From: Humulus lupulus
Lineage: Eukaryota > Streptophyta > Magnoliopsida > Rosales > Cannabaceae
Assembly (NCBI RefSeq): GCF_963169125.1
Contig: NC_084795.1
Span: forward strand, 277,522,122-277,586,121
Length of the DNA: 64,000 nucleotides
Direction of reading: 5' to 3'
Made by a program: the position numbers and the translations under genes. Positions 35,161 through 46,832 of this stretch are shown piece after piece (positions within the stretch are counted from its first letter, which is position 1; the number at the start of each line of letters is the position of its first letter). The notes beneath the pieces were generated by a model. It was not told the origin of the DNA. It was given only the letters and a program-made list of their open reading frames with translations, and searched no databases.

Positions 35161-35535
35161 TCATGTAGGAGATTCACTTTAAGCCCTATCGGTAGGACTT
35201 TCAGTGTTTCTCGACCCGTGAACAGTTTTTGGTGCGAATTTTTTTTATGACCGTATATATTGTAGCTATTTAGAGTATCATGCAAAGTTTCAGAAAATTC
35301 CGAATAGTTTACAGTACCGAAAACTAGGTTCAAACATGTTGATTTCCACGTGCATAAAAAAAATTAGTCACGCGTGCAACAACATGTTTGAACCTAGTTT
35401 TCGGTACTGTAAACTATTCGGAATTTTCTGAAACTTTGCAGGATGCTCTAAATAGCTACAATATACACGGTCATAAAAAATTCGCGCCGAAAACTGTTCA
35501 CTAGTCGAGAAACACTGAGAGCTCTACAATAGAGC
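35161..35535. mobile_element. Palindromic MITE, copy 5 (best preserved core)
   Basis: Arms CACTTTAAGCCCTATCGGTAG...CAGTACCGAAAACTAGG and the reverse complement CCTAGTTTTCGGTACTG...CACTGAGAGC. The loop is about 60 bp with CACGTGCAT and CACGCGTGCAAC. Arm-to-arm identity is very high, so a transcript through it would form a long double-stranded RNA. Confidence 0.85.
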
Positions 35536-36513
35536 TATTTTTGAAGGCCCTACCAAAGAAATTTCCAAAATATATATACATAGAAGACTTCGTCGTACTA
35601 ATAATTATGATGATGTGTCAACATAGTAATTTAGTATAGTAAGTCACCAACATGTAATTTTTTTTTATATTAATTTGGAATTTTAATATATAATGCTTAA
35701 ATAAGAATTTTTTTTAATTCTTTAATTTAATAAATATATGACCACTATGTAATCAGGTAGTATTTCTAAAAATTGAAAAAAATCAAAATTTATTTTTAGA
35801 AATATTAATTAACAACTATAAATATGGACTGTTGATCTTAATCTAATGGTTAACAGTAATCATTAAGAGTGCCCTGTATATATTAAAATTACAAATATAT
35901 AATGGTTATATTAAAATTATAATCAAAACTCATTTTGCAAAATAAAGATTAAATAAAAATTTATTTTCATTAATTATATTGTGAGTTTGTATATATAAAT
36001 ATGTTTTGTTCATGCTTCTTTACGTTTCGTATATTTATACTTATATTGTAAATGAACAAGCTCGGTAAATAGTATAGGAATAATTGTTAGGACTATTTTA
36101 TTTTGTATTTTGTCTTACTACATATTTGAACTATGTGTTTTGATATATTATTTTTTGAATTTTTTATTTTGTAAAATAGTTTAAATATAGACCTAAGAAT
36201 TTAATTTTGACGAAGAAAAAAATAAATATGACAACACGATCATTAGGTGAAATTGTTTTGTTTTTATTGAGAGTTATTTGTTTTGGTTAATTATCTATGA
36301 TTTTAATTCAAAAAAATTGGACCAAAACCAAGGTAATTTATCAAAAGTTAGGATTCAAACTTTTTTTTCTTTTTTCTTTTCAAGAATATTCCAAAAAATC
36401 CCACCTTTTCTCCAAACCACTTTATTTATTTACTTATTTAGTTTTAAATTCTTCTTAATGAACGTAGAGACACTACTTGATCATTATTCCTCATTATATA
36501 TTTTCTCCTTCCT
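35536..36513. other. AT-rich spacer upstream of VIT1a
   Basis: Nothing recognisable as a gene. It leads to the VIT1a promoter. Confidence 0.5.
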
Positions 36514-36514
36514 C

Positions 36515-36522
36515 TATAAATA
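36515..36522 (+). promoter_or_regulatory. TATA box of VIT1a
   Basis: TATAAATA inside CTATAAATAG, 71 bp before the ATG. A start site near 36550 would leave a ~40-base leader. Confidence 0.75.
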
Positions 36523-36592
36523 GCCTTCTAATTCACTACTCCTGACCATCTCTCCCAATAGGATTATATATATAAATATATAATTAATAACA

Positions 36593-37151
36593 ATGGGAGA
36601 AAATGGAGGATATGCAGACCTAGAGAAGCAGATGCTGAGTCTACACGACCATGAAGAGAAGCACTTCATGTCAAGTGAGGTCGTCAGAGATATCATCATC
36701 GGAGTATCCGACGGTCTCACTGTCCCCTTCGCCCTCGCCGCCGGCTTGTCCGGCGCCGACGTTTCCTCCTCCATTATTCTCATTGCCGGAGTTGCTGAAG
36801 TTGCCGCCGGAGCTATCTCCATGGGGCTTGGCGGGTACCTACTCACCTACCTAATTATATATATATATATATTAATTATGGTATTTTTAGAGATAATAAT
36901 TAATAATGTTGTTTTTCCTAATAAGTTTTAAGATTACTAAAATGACCCTGAAAATCAAATATGGCAGGTATCTTGCGGCGAAGAGTGAAGCTGATCATTA
37001 TGTGAGAGAACTAAAGAGAGAGCAAGATGAAATCGTTGCCGTTCCTGATATAGGTCTCACCACTCACACTATATATTTATATTTATATATATATATATAT
37101 ATTTTCTAGTTCTAACAAATATTCATTTTTAATACTTACTTTTGAATATAG

Positions 37152-37183
<32 letters not shown>

Positions 37184-37861
37184 GATCCGCTTCTTCTTTC
37201 TTCTCTCTCTCATAATAATATATATGGAGGAAGAGGATTTAACTTGTCAATTTTTATATTAAGAAAAAAAAGACTTTTGAAGTGTTGTTTGAGTACAATT
37301 ATTAAAAAATAAAATGAATATTCATTATACTCAAGTTTTTACCTATTAGCACCCCAAATATTTTTCATAACTCTCTATCTTCATTTTAATTAATGGAATG
37401 AACTCGTTGATATTATGTATTTTTACAAATTATCATTTTTGTACATTCTTTTTTTAATAATACTCATATGTATTATGTGTTTTAAAACCATACATATATT
37501 GTATCATAAATTTAGATTTGATAGATAAAATTTTGTCAATATGATCAAACTGTCATCAGTTATATGTAATTAAGTAATTGAATTTGAATTTTGAACTCAT
37601 ATAATTGAGAGCAATTAGATTAAATTAGTAAAATTTATTATTTAAATTTGAGTTAGGGTATAAATATGTAAAATTTTAAAACACATGATACTAAATATGT
37701 ACAATTTTAAAATACATAATACTAAATAAAAAAATAAAGTACCAAATTAATACTTAAAATTTTAATAATATATATTGCAAAAAAAAGGCATATTATTATA
37801 ATATACGTACGTACGTACATACATAAATGCGTAATCATACATGAAATTGGTAAAGTGCTCA

Positions 37862-37900
<39 letters not shown>

Positions 37901-38845
37901 TATAAATGAATTATAGTAGTCGTACTAGTAGTAGTGGTAAAGCAAGGCATATATGTGGGAGTGAAACAAAGAGAATGCGATAATAGGGAACAGTTCTCCC
38001 CACTATACCCACCCACTACTTACCTAAAAAACTATGTATGTCAAGCTTGGACCCAACACTAGTCTCAAAACAACACATTAATTATTATATAACAAGCCCC
38101 CAACCCCAACCCCAACCCCAACCCCAACCCCACTACACTACTTTATATAAATATATAATATCTTTTACTTGTTTTTTTTCTTCTCTCTCTCATCATGGGT
38201 GTATTTATAAGAATATCTTAAATTAATAATGCTAGCTATTATATATATATATGTATATAGGTTATCATATCACTAACTTTTCTATACATAAAACAGAGGC
38301 AGCTGAGGTTGCTGAGATATTAGCACAATATGGGGTTGAGCCACATGAATATGGCCCAGTTGTAAATGCTCTTAGAAGAAACCCTAATGCTTGGGTAGAT
38401 TTCATGATGAAGTAAGTACTTACTTACTTCAACTAACACTAATAATAAAGTCAAAATATATAAGACAAACAAAACTATTAACAAAGTCAAAATAATCAAC
38501 TAATATATATATATATTTTCTTTTTCATGATTATGTGTATGCAGATTCGAGCTAGGGTTGGAGAAACCTGACCCAATGAGAGCAATACAAAGTGCACTGA
38601 CAATTGCATTTTCATACATAATGGGTGGATTTGTGCCATTGTTGCCTTATATGATTTTTCCAATAGCAAAGGAGGCTGTTGTGGCTTCTGTAGTTTTGAC
38701 CATTGTGGCATTGCTCATATTTGGCTTTGCCAAAGGTTACTTCACTGGCAGTCAACCCTTTAAAAGTGCTTTCCAAACTGCTTTGATTGGTGCCATTGCT
38801 TCTGCAGCTGCTTATAGTATTGCCAAGGCTTTCAGAGCATTCTAA
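36593..38845 (+). CDS. VIT1: Vacuolar iron transporter 1, copy a
   Basis: Exons 36593-36834, 36968-37053, 38297-38411 and 38545-38845 give 247 aa with GT/AG borders. The protein is a CCC1/VIT family member that moves Fe2+ (and Mn2+) into the vacuole against protons. TM1 begins around SSEVVRDIIIGVSDGLTVPF with Asp40, the position of the essential pore Asp. TM2 ends AAGAISMGLGG with Met77. A Glu-rich cytosolic metal-binding region follows (LKREQDEI, EAAEVAEILAQYGVEPHEY, then FMMKFELGLEKPDP). Three C-terminal TM segments end ASAAAYSIAKAFRAF. The length equals that of copy b and typical plant VIT1, so it is not the short VTL type, which lacks the cytosolic loop. Intron 2 (1.24 kb) contains a MITE, TA tracts and a (CCCCAA)n stretch. 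Confidence 0.95.
37416..37755. mobile_element. MITE in VIT1a intron 2
   Basis: Diverged copy of the element at 24376-24743 in either orientation of its palindrome: GTATTTTTACAAATTATCATTTT, CTGTCATCAGTTATATG and AAAATTTTATTA-type arms recur. It adds roughly 340 bp to the intron. Confidence 0.55.
38096..38131. repeat. (CCCCAA)n tract in VIT1a intron 2
   Basis: Six successive runs of four or five C separated by AA. The opposite strand reads (TTGGGG)n, with enough G4 runs to form a G-quadruplex. Confidence 0.85.
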
Positions 38846-40142
38846 AAACACATTAATTATTAGTTAATTAGTCTATTATAATTAGTACTCTAGAGAAATA
38901 TGAGGGTATTATCTATTTATGTGTTATTGTACTCGTCATCTTTACTGGGTTTTCTTTAAAATATCTCTCTACATGTAAAAATTCTCTGCATTTAAATATA
39001 TATATGGATTTTCAGTGCCATATTAATTAGCTAGTATAAGATTTCACACTATAATAAGAAGCATAAAGTTGTGTTTTGTGTTTGGTAAATTATAATTTAA
39101 AATAGTTGTGAGTTGGAATAGTGTAGTGTTTGATAAATTTCTTAATTAAAGTGTTATATAAATATAAAATTACTAAAATAAATAATCTTTTAATATAACT
39201 AATGAATATATATATATAAGCTACACATTACTTTTTTAATATTTGAAAATTTTAATTTCTAATCAGTTATTTACATTTATATATTTTTTATTTCAAATGT
39301 TTGTATTTTACATAGTCTATATAATAAATTATATAAAATAATTATCGATTTTTTTATATGTTTAAATAGCTTGTGAGTAAATTATTTAATAAGTTATTAT
39401 TTACATATTTACTAAAAAGTTTTAATCTTGAACTTTTTAGTTAAGTAATTAACTTTTTACTCGTCAAACACTTTACCAAACATACTAATGTATTGTAATA
39501 ATTACGTAATCATTTACATAAGCACATAACCCCACTAAAAAAAATTAATAAAATAAAAAAGGGTATATAGTAGCCCCACAAATCTGTCACGAAAACCACT
39601 ATAATAATTTTAAATTATTTTGTTTAAATTTTAGCTGTTGCCAAAACAAATTTTTGGATCCATTGTAATTAATAGATCCACGAGTGTGTCTTTTCAAAAT
39701 TTCAACTACTCTTAATCTTGAATGACTGATGTGTCCACAACATACAGTGGGACCATTAATACTACTTGTGGCAGAAACCCCAAGATTGTGACCCAAAGAA
39801 ACCGAGTCAAGATATTTTTATAAATTTTTGTGTTAAAATTTGCTGTTCTAAATATCTACAGTATACGCTTTAAATATCTACAGTGTACGCAGTCATAAAA
39901 AAGAAATTTGCCGAAAATACTTAGGGGTGCTCCGGTGTGCCCTTTTAAGGTAGTGCACCCGAGAATTTTCCAATAAGATATATGCACTAGTAATGACGTG
40001 TCTTTATTATAATATTAGTTAAGCTGAAACTTGTGACAATTAATTATTTTTTTACAAAATATCTTAATTTAATGAAGCATATTGGATACTTGTAAGGATT
40101 TTTTTTATGAGTATTGCTATAAATTAATCTTAATCTTGGCTC
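38846..40142. other. VIT1a 3' region and spacer
   Basis: Probable 3'UTR to about 39000. After that the DNA is AT-rich and holds no gene. 39838-39975 carries a worn half of the 22661 palindromic MITE family (CTAAATATCTACAGTATACG, GCAGTCATAAAAAA, GAAAATACTTAGGGG). Confidence 0.5.
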
Positions 40143-40154
40143 TCTCTGATACCA
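40143..40154 (-). other. Primer-binding site of an LTR retrotransposon
   Basis: On the minus strand, TGGTATCAGAGA follows the LTR terminus TTACA after a 3-base gap. This is the initiator-Met-tRNA primer site used by many plant LTR elements. It marks the adjacent LTR as a 5' LTR. The internal region that should follow toward lower coordinates is missing. Confidence 0.7.
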
Positions 40155-41174
40155 AGTTGTAATGCTCTACTACTTAGGTACTGTTATACTGTGCATTTTA
40201 AAGAGTGCTAAACTCGCTAAACGAATCATTCGGCCATAATCGTGTAACTAAATGTGATTAACAATTTAGGGTTAAAATTTTGGGTCAAAGATACAATGTT
40301 TCACTTAAACGTTTACTGTATACATTGGGATCCCAAAATATATTTTAAAGATTAATTACAATAAAAGATTTACAACCAGTCGACCTAAGCAGCAAAATAG
40401 GGTTTAACCTTAATTCTTCTTTAAAACCTCGGCTGTGGTGGTCAAGCAGTCGCATATGTACACATCGTCACCTAAGCTCTCCAACTCAAGGATGGTCAAA
40501 CTTTCTTTTTACCTTTACCTCTACCACATAGCACCCGTGAGCCGAAGCTCAACAAGAAAACTCAAACATGCTAATAAACAGACAATAACATGTCACCAAA
40601 TCATAATAAGCATTCTTAGTAGTATTAACTCTATTCACGCATGCAGACAAGTACTAATAACTAAGGATGGAGTCCTGCACTCTGAGTAGATGACTAATAA
40701 GTCTATTTGAGGTAGATGACTAATAAGTCTCTCTAGATAGATGACTAATAAGTTTCTCTGGGGTTTTACGCCCCAAGCCATGTGACGTTTCAATTACCTG
40801 AGCCTTTTAGCCCTGACTCTGAGTAACTAACCTTTAGTCTAGACAAGCGCTTTAGTTTTTCGACCAATAGGTCGGTCAAACAATTAATGCTAATATTGAT
40901 TAGATCTAATCATCTCAGCCTGCGTTAAACACGCTAATGCCGCTCTTGACTCATAAGCCAATACCATACAACCAGTGCTCAGTACTATGGCTGACCATGA
41001 CTGATAAGTCAGAGCTTCACAACCAATACCAAACACCAATGTCGTTTCTGAGTAATAAGTCAGTGTCATTCACAAGTAAGCCATGCTGCTAGACATATGT
41101 AATGAATTCAGTGTCCATTTATAGAGCACTTAACATGCCTCATCAACAATCACCAACATAATTATAATCATGCA

Positions 41175-44100
41175 TGTAACGTCCTACGTTTTCGGGTACC
41201 TTTAAACGACTCGGGTCGGGATTTTTCTCCCGGGTTAAGAATATTATTTTAAATAATATTATATTTTGTTTGTAAGTATTCCATGAGTTATTGCTAGCCA
41301 AAATATGAATTTTGTGATTTTAAAAGTCAAGATAAGACTTTCGGTCCTAGACCGACACAAAAACCCTGATCGGGTAAAAATATCGGAAAATAAAATGAAA
41401 AATCATGGAGATTATATTTTGGGCATAAAATACATTCATAAAAGTTAAAGTTTGGTAAAAAATAATAAACCTAAAATAAAATGGAAATTTTAAGGCATTT
41501 TGTGTTAAATGCCTAATTTTGCCGAAATGAGGAATTTTATTCCATGAATGGACCTTAGGTTAAATTTTATTATGTGATTAATTAAATTAAATGTGAGAGA
41601 CATTTAATTTAATTATTTAATGTTAAGTTTGGTGATTAAAACTTAATAAGAGTGAAAAATGTGTCAAAAGCCAATTTAGACTTTTCTACTTATGAAACAT
41701 TTATTAACCTTTATAAAAAAAAAAAATGAAATGATCACATATATAACAATGGGTGGCCGGTCATGTGATGTTTTGAAATCCCATTTATTAACTAATTGAG
41801 ATTAAATCCCATTTATTTAAAGGTTTGGGATAATGTCAAGTGGGCAAGTGGGAGTAAAGCACTTCAGTGTTTTTTTAGGAATTTTAGAGTGTGATAAACT
41901 CTTCCAACCCTCCCCAACCGATCACACCACTCTCTCTCATTCACTCAACTAATTTTTGAAAACCTCTCAAAGTGTTCTCTCCATTTTCAACCCCAAGAAC
42001 ACCAAGGAAACTTGGAAGCTAAGTCTTGGTCTAGGAAGGGTTTTCCCTAAGGTAAAGTTTCATTAATCTAGACTTTTGTAAAGTTTTAAGCATAGAATTT
42101 CAAATAGCTAATTAACTATGTTGTTGGGGGAAGTTGGTTAGGGTTTTTGAAAGGTTTTGAAGGAGCCAAAGCTAATAGGAAGGTCCAAACCTTAAGCAAG
42201 AATACCAAAAAGTTAAAAAGTTTACTATTGATGATTTTTGTTGTAGGGTTTTTAGTTTTAAGCATTATTTTGAATATTTAATGCTTAAAGTTTCTTATTG
42301 GTGATGTAATAAGGTTATGGTAGTTTTTTTATAATTTTTATGATGCTTGTGTATTGATTTTTGAAAATAGGAACCAAAACCCCCAAGGGTTTTTGTAGGA
42401 AACCGTAAAACAAAACATGTTTTGAGTTGTGACTTCCAAGGGGTCAAGCAGCCATTGTATATTGATTTTGTAAAATTAAATTGTACTTTGATGTTTTTGA
42501 GATTGAGTACATAAAATTGAACTTTTCAAACACAAAAAAATATTTAGAAATGAGTAAGTTATATGCTATTTCAAAGTTTAGGTAAAAAACTGTTTTTTTC
42601 GTATTCTTATTTTCGGAACCAAGTTTGGACAGCCACTGTATAGGGAAAATGAACCCATTTTTTTCTAAAATTTTGTGGACATATTTTTGGCATAACCTAG
42701 TATTACACTGTAAAATTTGGTAAGAAAATATTGAACTGTTTGACAGTTATTAACTTTCAAAGTTTGGAAGAAAATAAGAACTTGAAAATAAGGTCATTTT
42801 TACCTTATTGTTGGAAAATGATTTCACCAATAAAAAATGCTCATTTTGACCTAAGATTTTACAAAGACCTAAATGGCATAACAAAAATGGAATTGGGAAA
42901 TTTTGGTAACAATTGGGTAAATAAATTTCAAGTTATGAACTAACTTAGTATGTAGTTAAAAATGTGAAAAATAGGCTTTTCACACTTAGTGTAAAAATGA
43001 AATTTTGGAACATAAGGTAAAAAGTAAAATTTTGCTTATTTCAAGATATAAATTGGTAAGTCATTAAATCATATTTTCACTAAAATTACCCCTTTGAGTT
43101 TTAATGAATTATTTTTATTAAAGAGTTTTTATTCTTTCTAAAAATAAGAGATTTAATTTATTAATAGTTAATAAATTAAAAGAGAGTTTAAAACCCTATA
43201 TTTTGTGAAAATAATAAAATGAATTATTTTTCTAGTAAGTAAAATTGATTAATTGATTTTGGAAAATTAATTAGTCAAAATGGGAAATTTTTAACGGCTT
43301 TCCTAATTAAGACAACATTAGGCAATTTTCTTAAAACGGTTTTTAGATATTAAAACCTTAAGAAAAATAAAAGGAAAATTTAAGAGTTTATTTTCTTTAA
43401 AATTAATTAAGGAATTTATTAGTATTTTCTGGATATAATACCGGCTAAAATCTTACATATTTTAACCAACTAGTCGAAAGTGCGGGTTAATAGCGATATC
43501 TTAAAATAATAAGATTTTTAGCGGATTGTGGGAAAATACCATTGTGATACCCGAGCCTAGGTATCGAGACCTTAGGATAGGTCTCCCTGAGACTTAGGGT
43601 TTAATCTCGAATATTTTGTATGACTTTCCTTAATAGGTTTAAAACCAAATAAGGATTATAAATCCTTACAAATGACTTTTATTAAAATGACCAAGCTGCC
43701 CAAAATAATAATAATGAATTATGAGTGCCATAATTAATCCGAGTATACTGTATGGATAACTACAGTATTGGCTAAGCATAACTGGACTGAACGTTGGAGG
43801 GTGAAAACCTACTGAGCGCTAAGGACTCCAAGTAAGTCAACTTATATTGTATGGCTGCAACATGAAATGATTATTGTCTTGTCTGTTAGTATAGGGATAC
43901 ATGCACATATATAGACTGTCATAGAAAGTTGCTTAGAGACGTTAGTCTAGTGAGTGCTGATTTAGAAAATATGAACGGTAGATGTCCGTCATATCCTAGA
44001 CGGTTGTTCCCCGTCACACTGCTTGATTTTATTTATGTCTGGTTCATTACCGCGACGAGTGGCCATGAGATGAGGATAAGCTGGTTAAACCTAGGGGCGC

Positions 44101-45163
44101 CAAAATAAATGGGACCTAGGGGGCCCTCATGCTTACTTAATCATTGGACGGTTAGAATCCGAGCAAGTGCTCTGATAAGTTATTCCCGGATAACACCCGT
44201 GAATATTGGCCATTCAGTGAGAGTGCCTAGAGATATTAGGGGTTGCCAAGATTGAGTGAGGCTAAACACCCTAGGGGCAACTGCTCACCAGCACCACTGA
44301 TTAACATAGAAGTCTTCGTAAAACCGTGTAAATTGGATTACACTCTCGAATAAGTAGCGATGCCCTAGGTAACACGATAGTTATCCTTGATGAGAATATT
44401 TATTGGCTAGATCTTAGTGTGGGGACTCGGTTCTTTTTTACAGGTTAGCAATTATGTTGGAGGGCGCGTTACGCATGAATTGTTGGAAATTGTCGAGCGT
44501 TGGTCTCGAATTATGTTGTGATATAATATATCTGCTTGCTCTGGGATTTTCTGAGTGCAGGGATATATTTGTTGATAAGATATAGTTGTGATATAATATA
44601 TCTGCTTGCTCTGGGATTTTCTGAGTGCAGGGATATAATTGTTAATAAGATATAGTTGTGATATAATATATCTGCTTGTTCTGGGATTTTCTAAGTGCAG
44701 GATTTTTATCTAGTTATGAATTAATTTATCCTTGGTTATCAGGCATGACCATAAGTTTGCCAGGACGCTTTAGCATTCTTGAAATTGATTGTGTAGGGTC
44801 CGGAACCCTAATTCTCTATATGCTTTGTTGAAAGTTGATCTTACTAAGCGTTTTCGCTTTCCTAGTTGTTTCATGTTGTAGGTAAGTGCAAGGGCAAGAC
44901 AGAGCAGTGAGCGCTGGAGTCTTCCTTGCAAATGTACATGTGGACCGACCTTTTGGGAAGCCGTTTTATTTTTGGAAATGTTGTGTAATTTTCCTAAACT
45001 AGGCTCACTCTACTCTTTATAAAACATGTTTGTAACTAAATGTTAAGTATGGCCATACGACTTTTTAAAAAGTTTTTTTTTTCTATGGGTTTTTGAGACA
45101 TTTTGTTAAATGAAAACATTTATATTTCCACATTATCGAGTCTTGAAAATCCGGATCGTTACA
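41175..45163 (+). mobile_element. 4.0-kb solo LTR (family 2) with ATGCA target duplication
   Basis: Starts TGTAACGTCCTACGTTTTCG, ends GGATCGTTACA, flanked by ATGCA at 41170-41174 and 45164-45168. No open frame, PBS or PPT lies within it, so it is a solo LTR. Its 3' part is distantly like family 1 (GGTAAGTGCAAGGGCAAGAC; CTTCC..ATGTACATGTGG). It contains a 70-bp tandem triplication at 44515-44701. Confidence 0.85.
44515..44701 (+). repeat. 70-bp tandem repeat, about 2.7 copies
   Basis: Units start GTTGTGATATAATATATCTG at 44515, 44585 and 44655. They are nearly identical (CTCTGGGATTTTCTGAGTGC) and the third is cut short. The repeat lies inside the family 2 LTR. Confidence 0.9.
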
Positions 45164-46832
45164 ATGCACATTCAAACATCCAGATATAAGGCATTCAACA
45201 TGCTTAACCAATAATCATAAGCATGCACAATTACAGAGACTCAAGCTCTGATTAATTCCATATTCAACATTTTATGCCATGCCATAACCACATGTATCAT
45301 ATACATCACATGCATCACATACTGGGTGCAGTTTTTTTACCTTAGACTTGAGTGTAAAATAAATGAAGAACGACCCATTGAGAACGATCCTGTCCTTAAG
45401 CCCTTAGTGGCCACCTAATCATAACTAAATATGAAATCCCATCAATAAAATGAGTAATAAGAGGTTCGTGGACTAAAACCCAGCTCTTGGGACCTCGAAT
45501 CCTACTAAAACAGTCAGTAGATTCGATCCCGAGCCTTGAGAATTGGAAACCCGTGCTTAAAACTTGCTAAAACCCATCCTGGCACAAAAGGGATAGGCGG
45601 GTCGCGGCTTGCCCCCAAAGGTCGTGACACACCCCCAAGGTAGAGAGGTCCCTTGTCTGAGTGCCAGGGACGGGCTGCGACTTGACCCTATGGGTCGCAA
45701 CGCGCCTGCTTGACAGAGCCCAGGGGAGGCTCTGAAACACATTCAAGTCGCGACTTGCATGAACTCAATCACGACTTGAACCTGCGAACCCAGCTCCCCT
45801 GCATTTTTCTCAATCTTAACCTCAACCAAAACTCATCAAACCAATCCCCAATATCGTAATTAATCATCACCACAACATCATCACTACTTTAATAGCAAAA
45901 CGCAAGCCTAGAAACACTTAAAACCACTTCAAACATCCAATTACATAATCAAGATATCAAGATTATAAACTATCTCAAAAAAAAAAAAAAAAAAAAGAGT
46001 AAACCAGAGATTTAAACTGAGAATCCTTACCTAAACCCAAGAATTGAACCCTTTTCAGTTGCTGAACACAATCCTAAACCCTCAAGCTTTGATCCTCAAG
46101 TTCAATTCCCCACTTTGCCTCAAACACCAATCCGAGAGAAAATAGAGAAATAATCGAGAGAGGGAAGAGGAAAAACTATGTTTTGCCTTAAAACTTCTAC
46201 AGCCTACTTGGCTTATGTCTATCTAATGGTCAAAATGACCAAATTGCCCCTAGGACCAATTTCATCTTTCAAAGTCAACAAGGGAAAAATTGTCATTTCC
46301 CATCTACCCCGTTAATCATAATTAATGTCCTCCAATTCCCTTACTCCCAATTTCCTCAAATAATAATTAAATCATATCCCATTACCCGTTTAATTCCCAG
46401 TAATGTACTAAGCATCAAATTACCCTCAAGCTCATCCCGAGCCCGTCAATTAACCCCGTTATGACCAAACCGCTAACTTGCATCCTAGGATCGTCTCATG
46501 CCGAATAGCTCAAACATATCCACATAATAATGTGGTCTCACCCATAAACCACAAACATGCACATAAATATACAAATATGCTTTCAATGGCCAAAATTACG
46601 AAAATACATTTATAATAAGAAGTGGGCACACATGCATGCAAATATCATTATATGATAATATAATTCACATAATCATGCATATAATCACACAATCACATAT
46701 TAAATCAATTATGACTCTCCTGACCCCCTGATTAAGGCCCTAAGCCTTATTAGGAAATTTGGGACGTTACACTTATAAACCATATAAAAAACAGAGTAAA
46801 AACTTGAGATTTAAATTGAAAATCCTTACCTC

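Larger units (their letters stand above)
40158..46771 (-). mobile_element. 2.6-kb gypsy-type LTR (family 1, copy 1a), split by a second LTR
   Basis: On the minus strand the LTR begins TGTAACGTCCCAAATTTCC (at 46771) and ends GAGCATTACA (at 40158). Without the 41175-45163 insertion and one 5-bp duplication it is about 2620 bp. It aligns along its whole length with copy 1b (46833-49419) in the opposite orientation. It carries no coding sequence; the family resembles long LTRs of Ty3/gypsy chromoviruses, which is an inference from size and ends. Confidence 0.8.

Noticed and set aside
34937..35168. Two overlapping open frames in a slightly GC-richer patch
   Set aside because: Low-complexity hydrophobic translations, no splice context and no family; the patch lies beside a MITE.
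38096..38131. Interstitial telomere
   Set aside because: The plant telomere unit is TTTAGGG; this is TTGGGG and only about 36 bp, so a microsatellite is enough.
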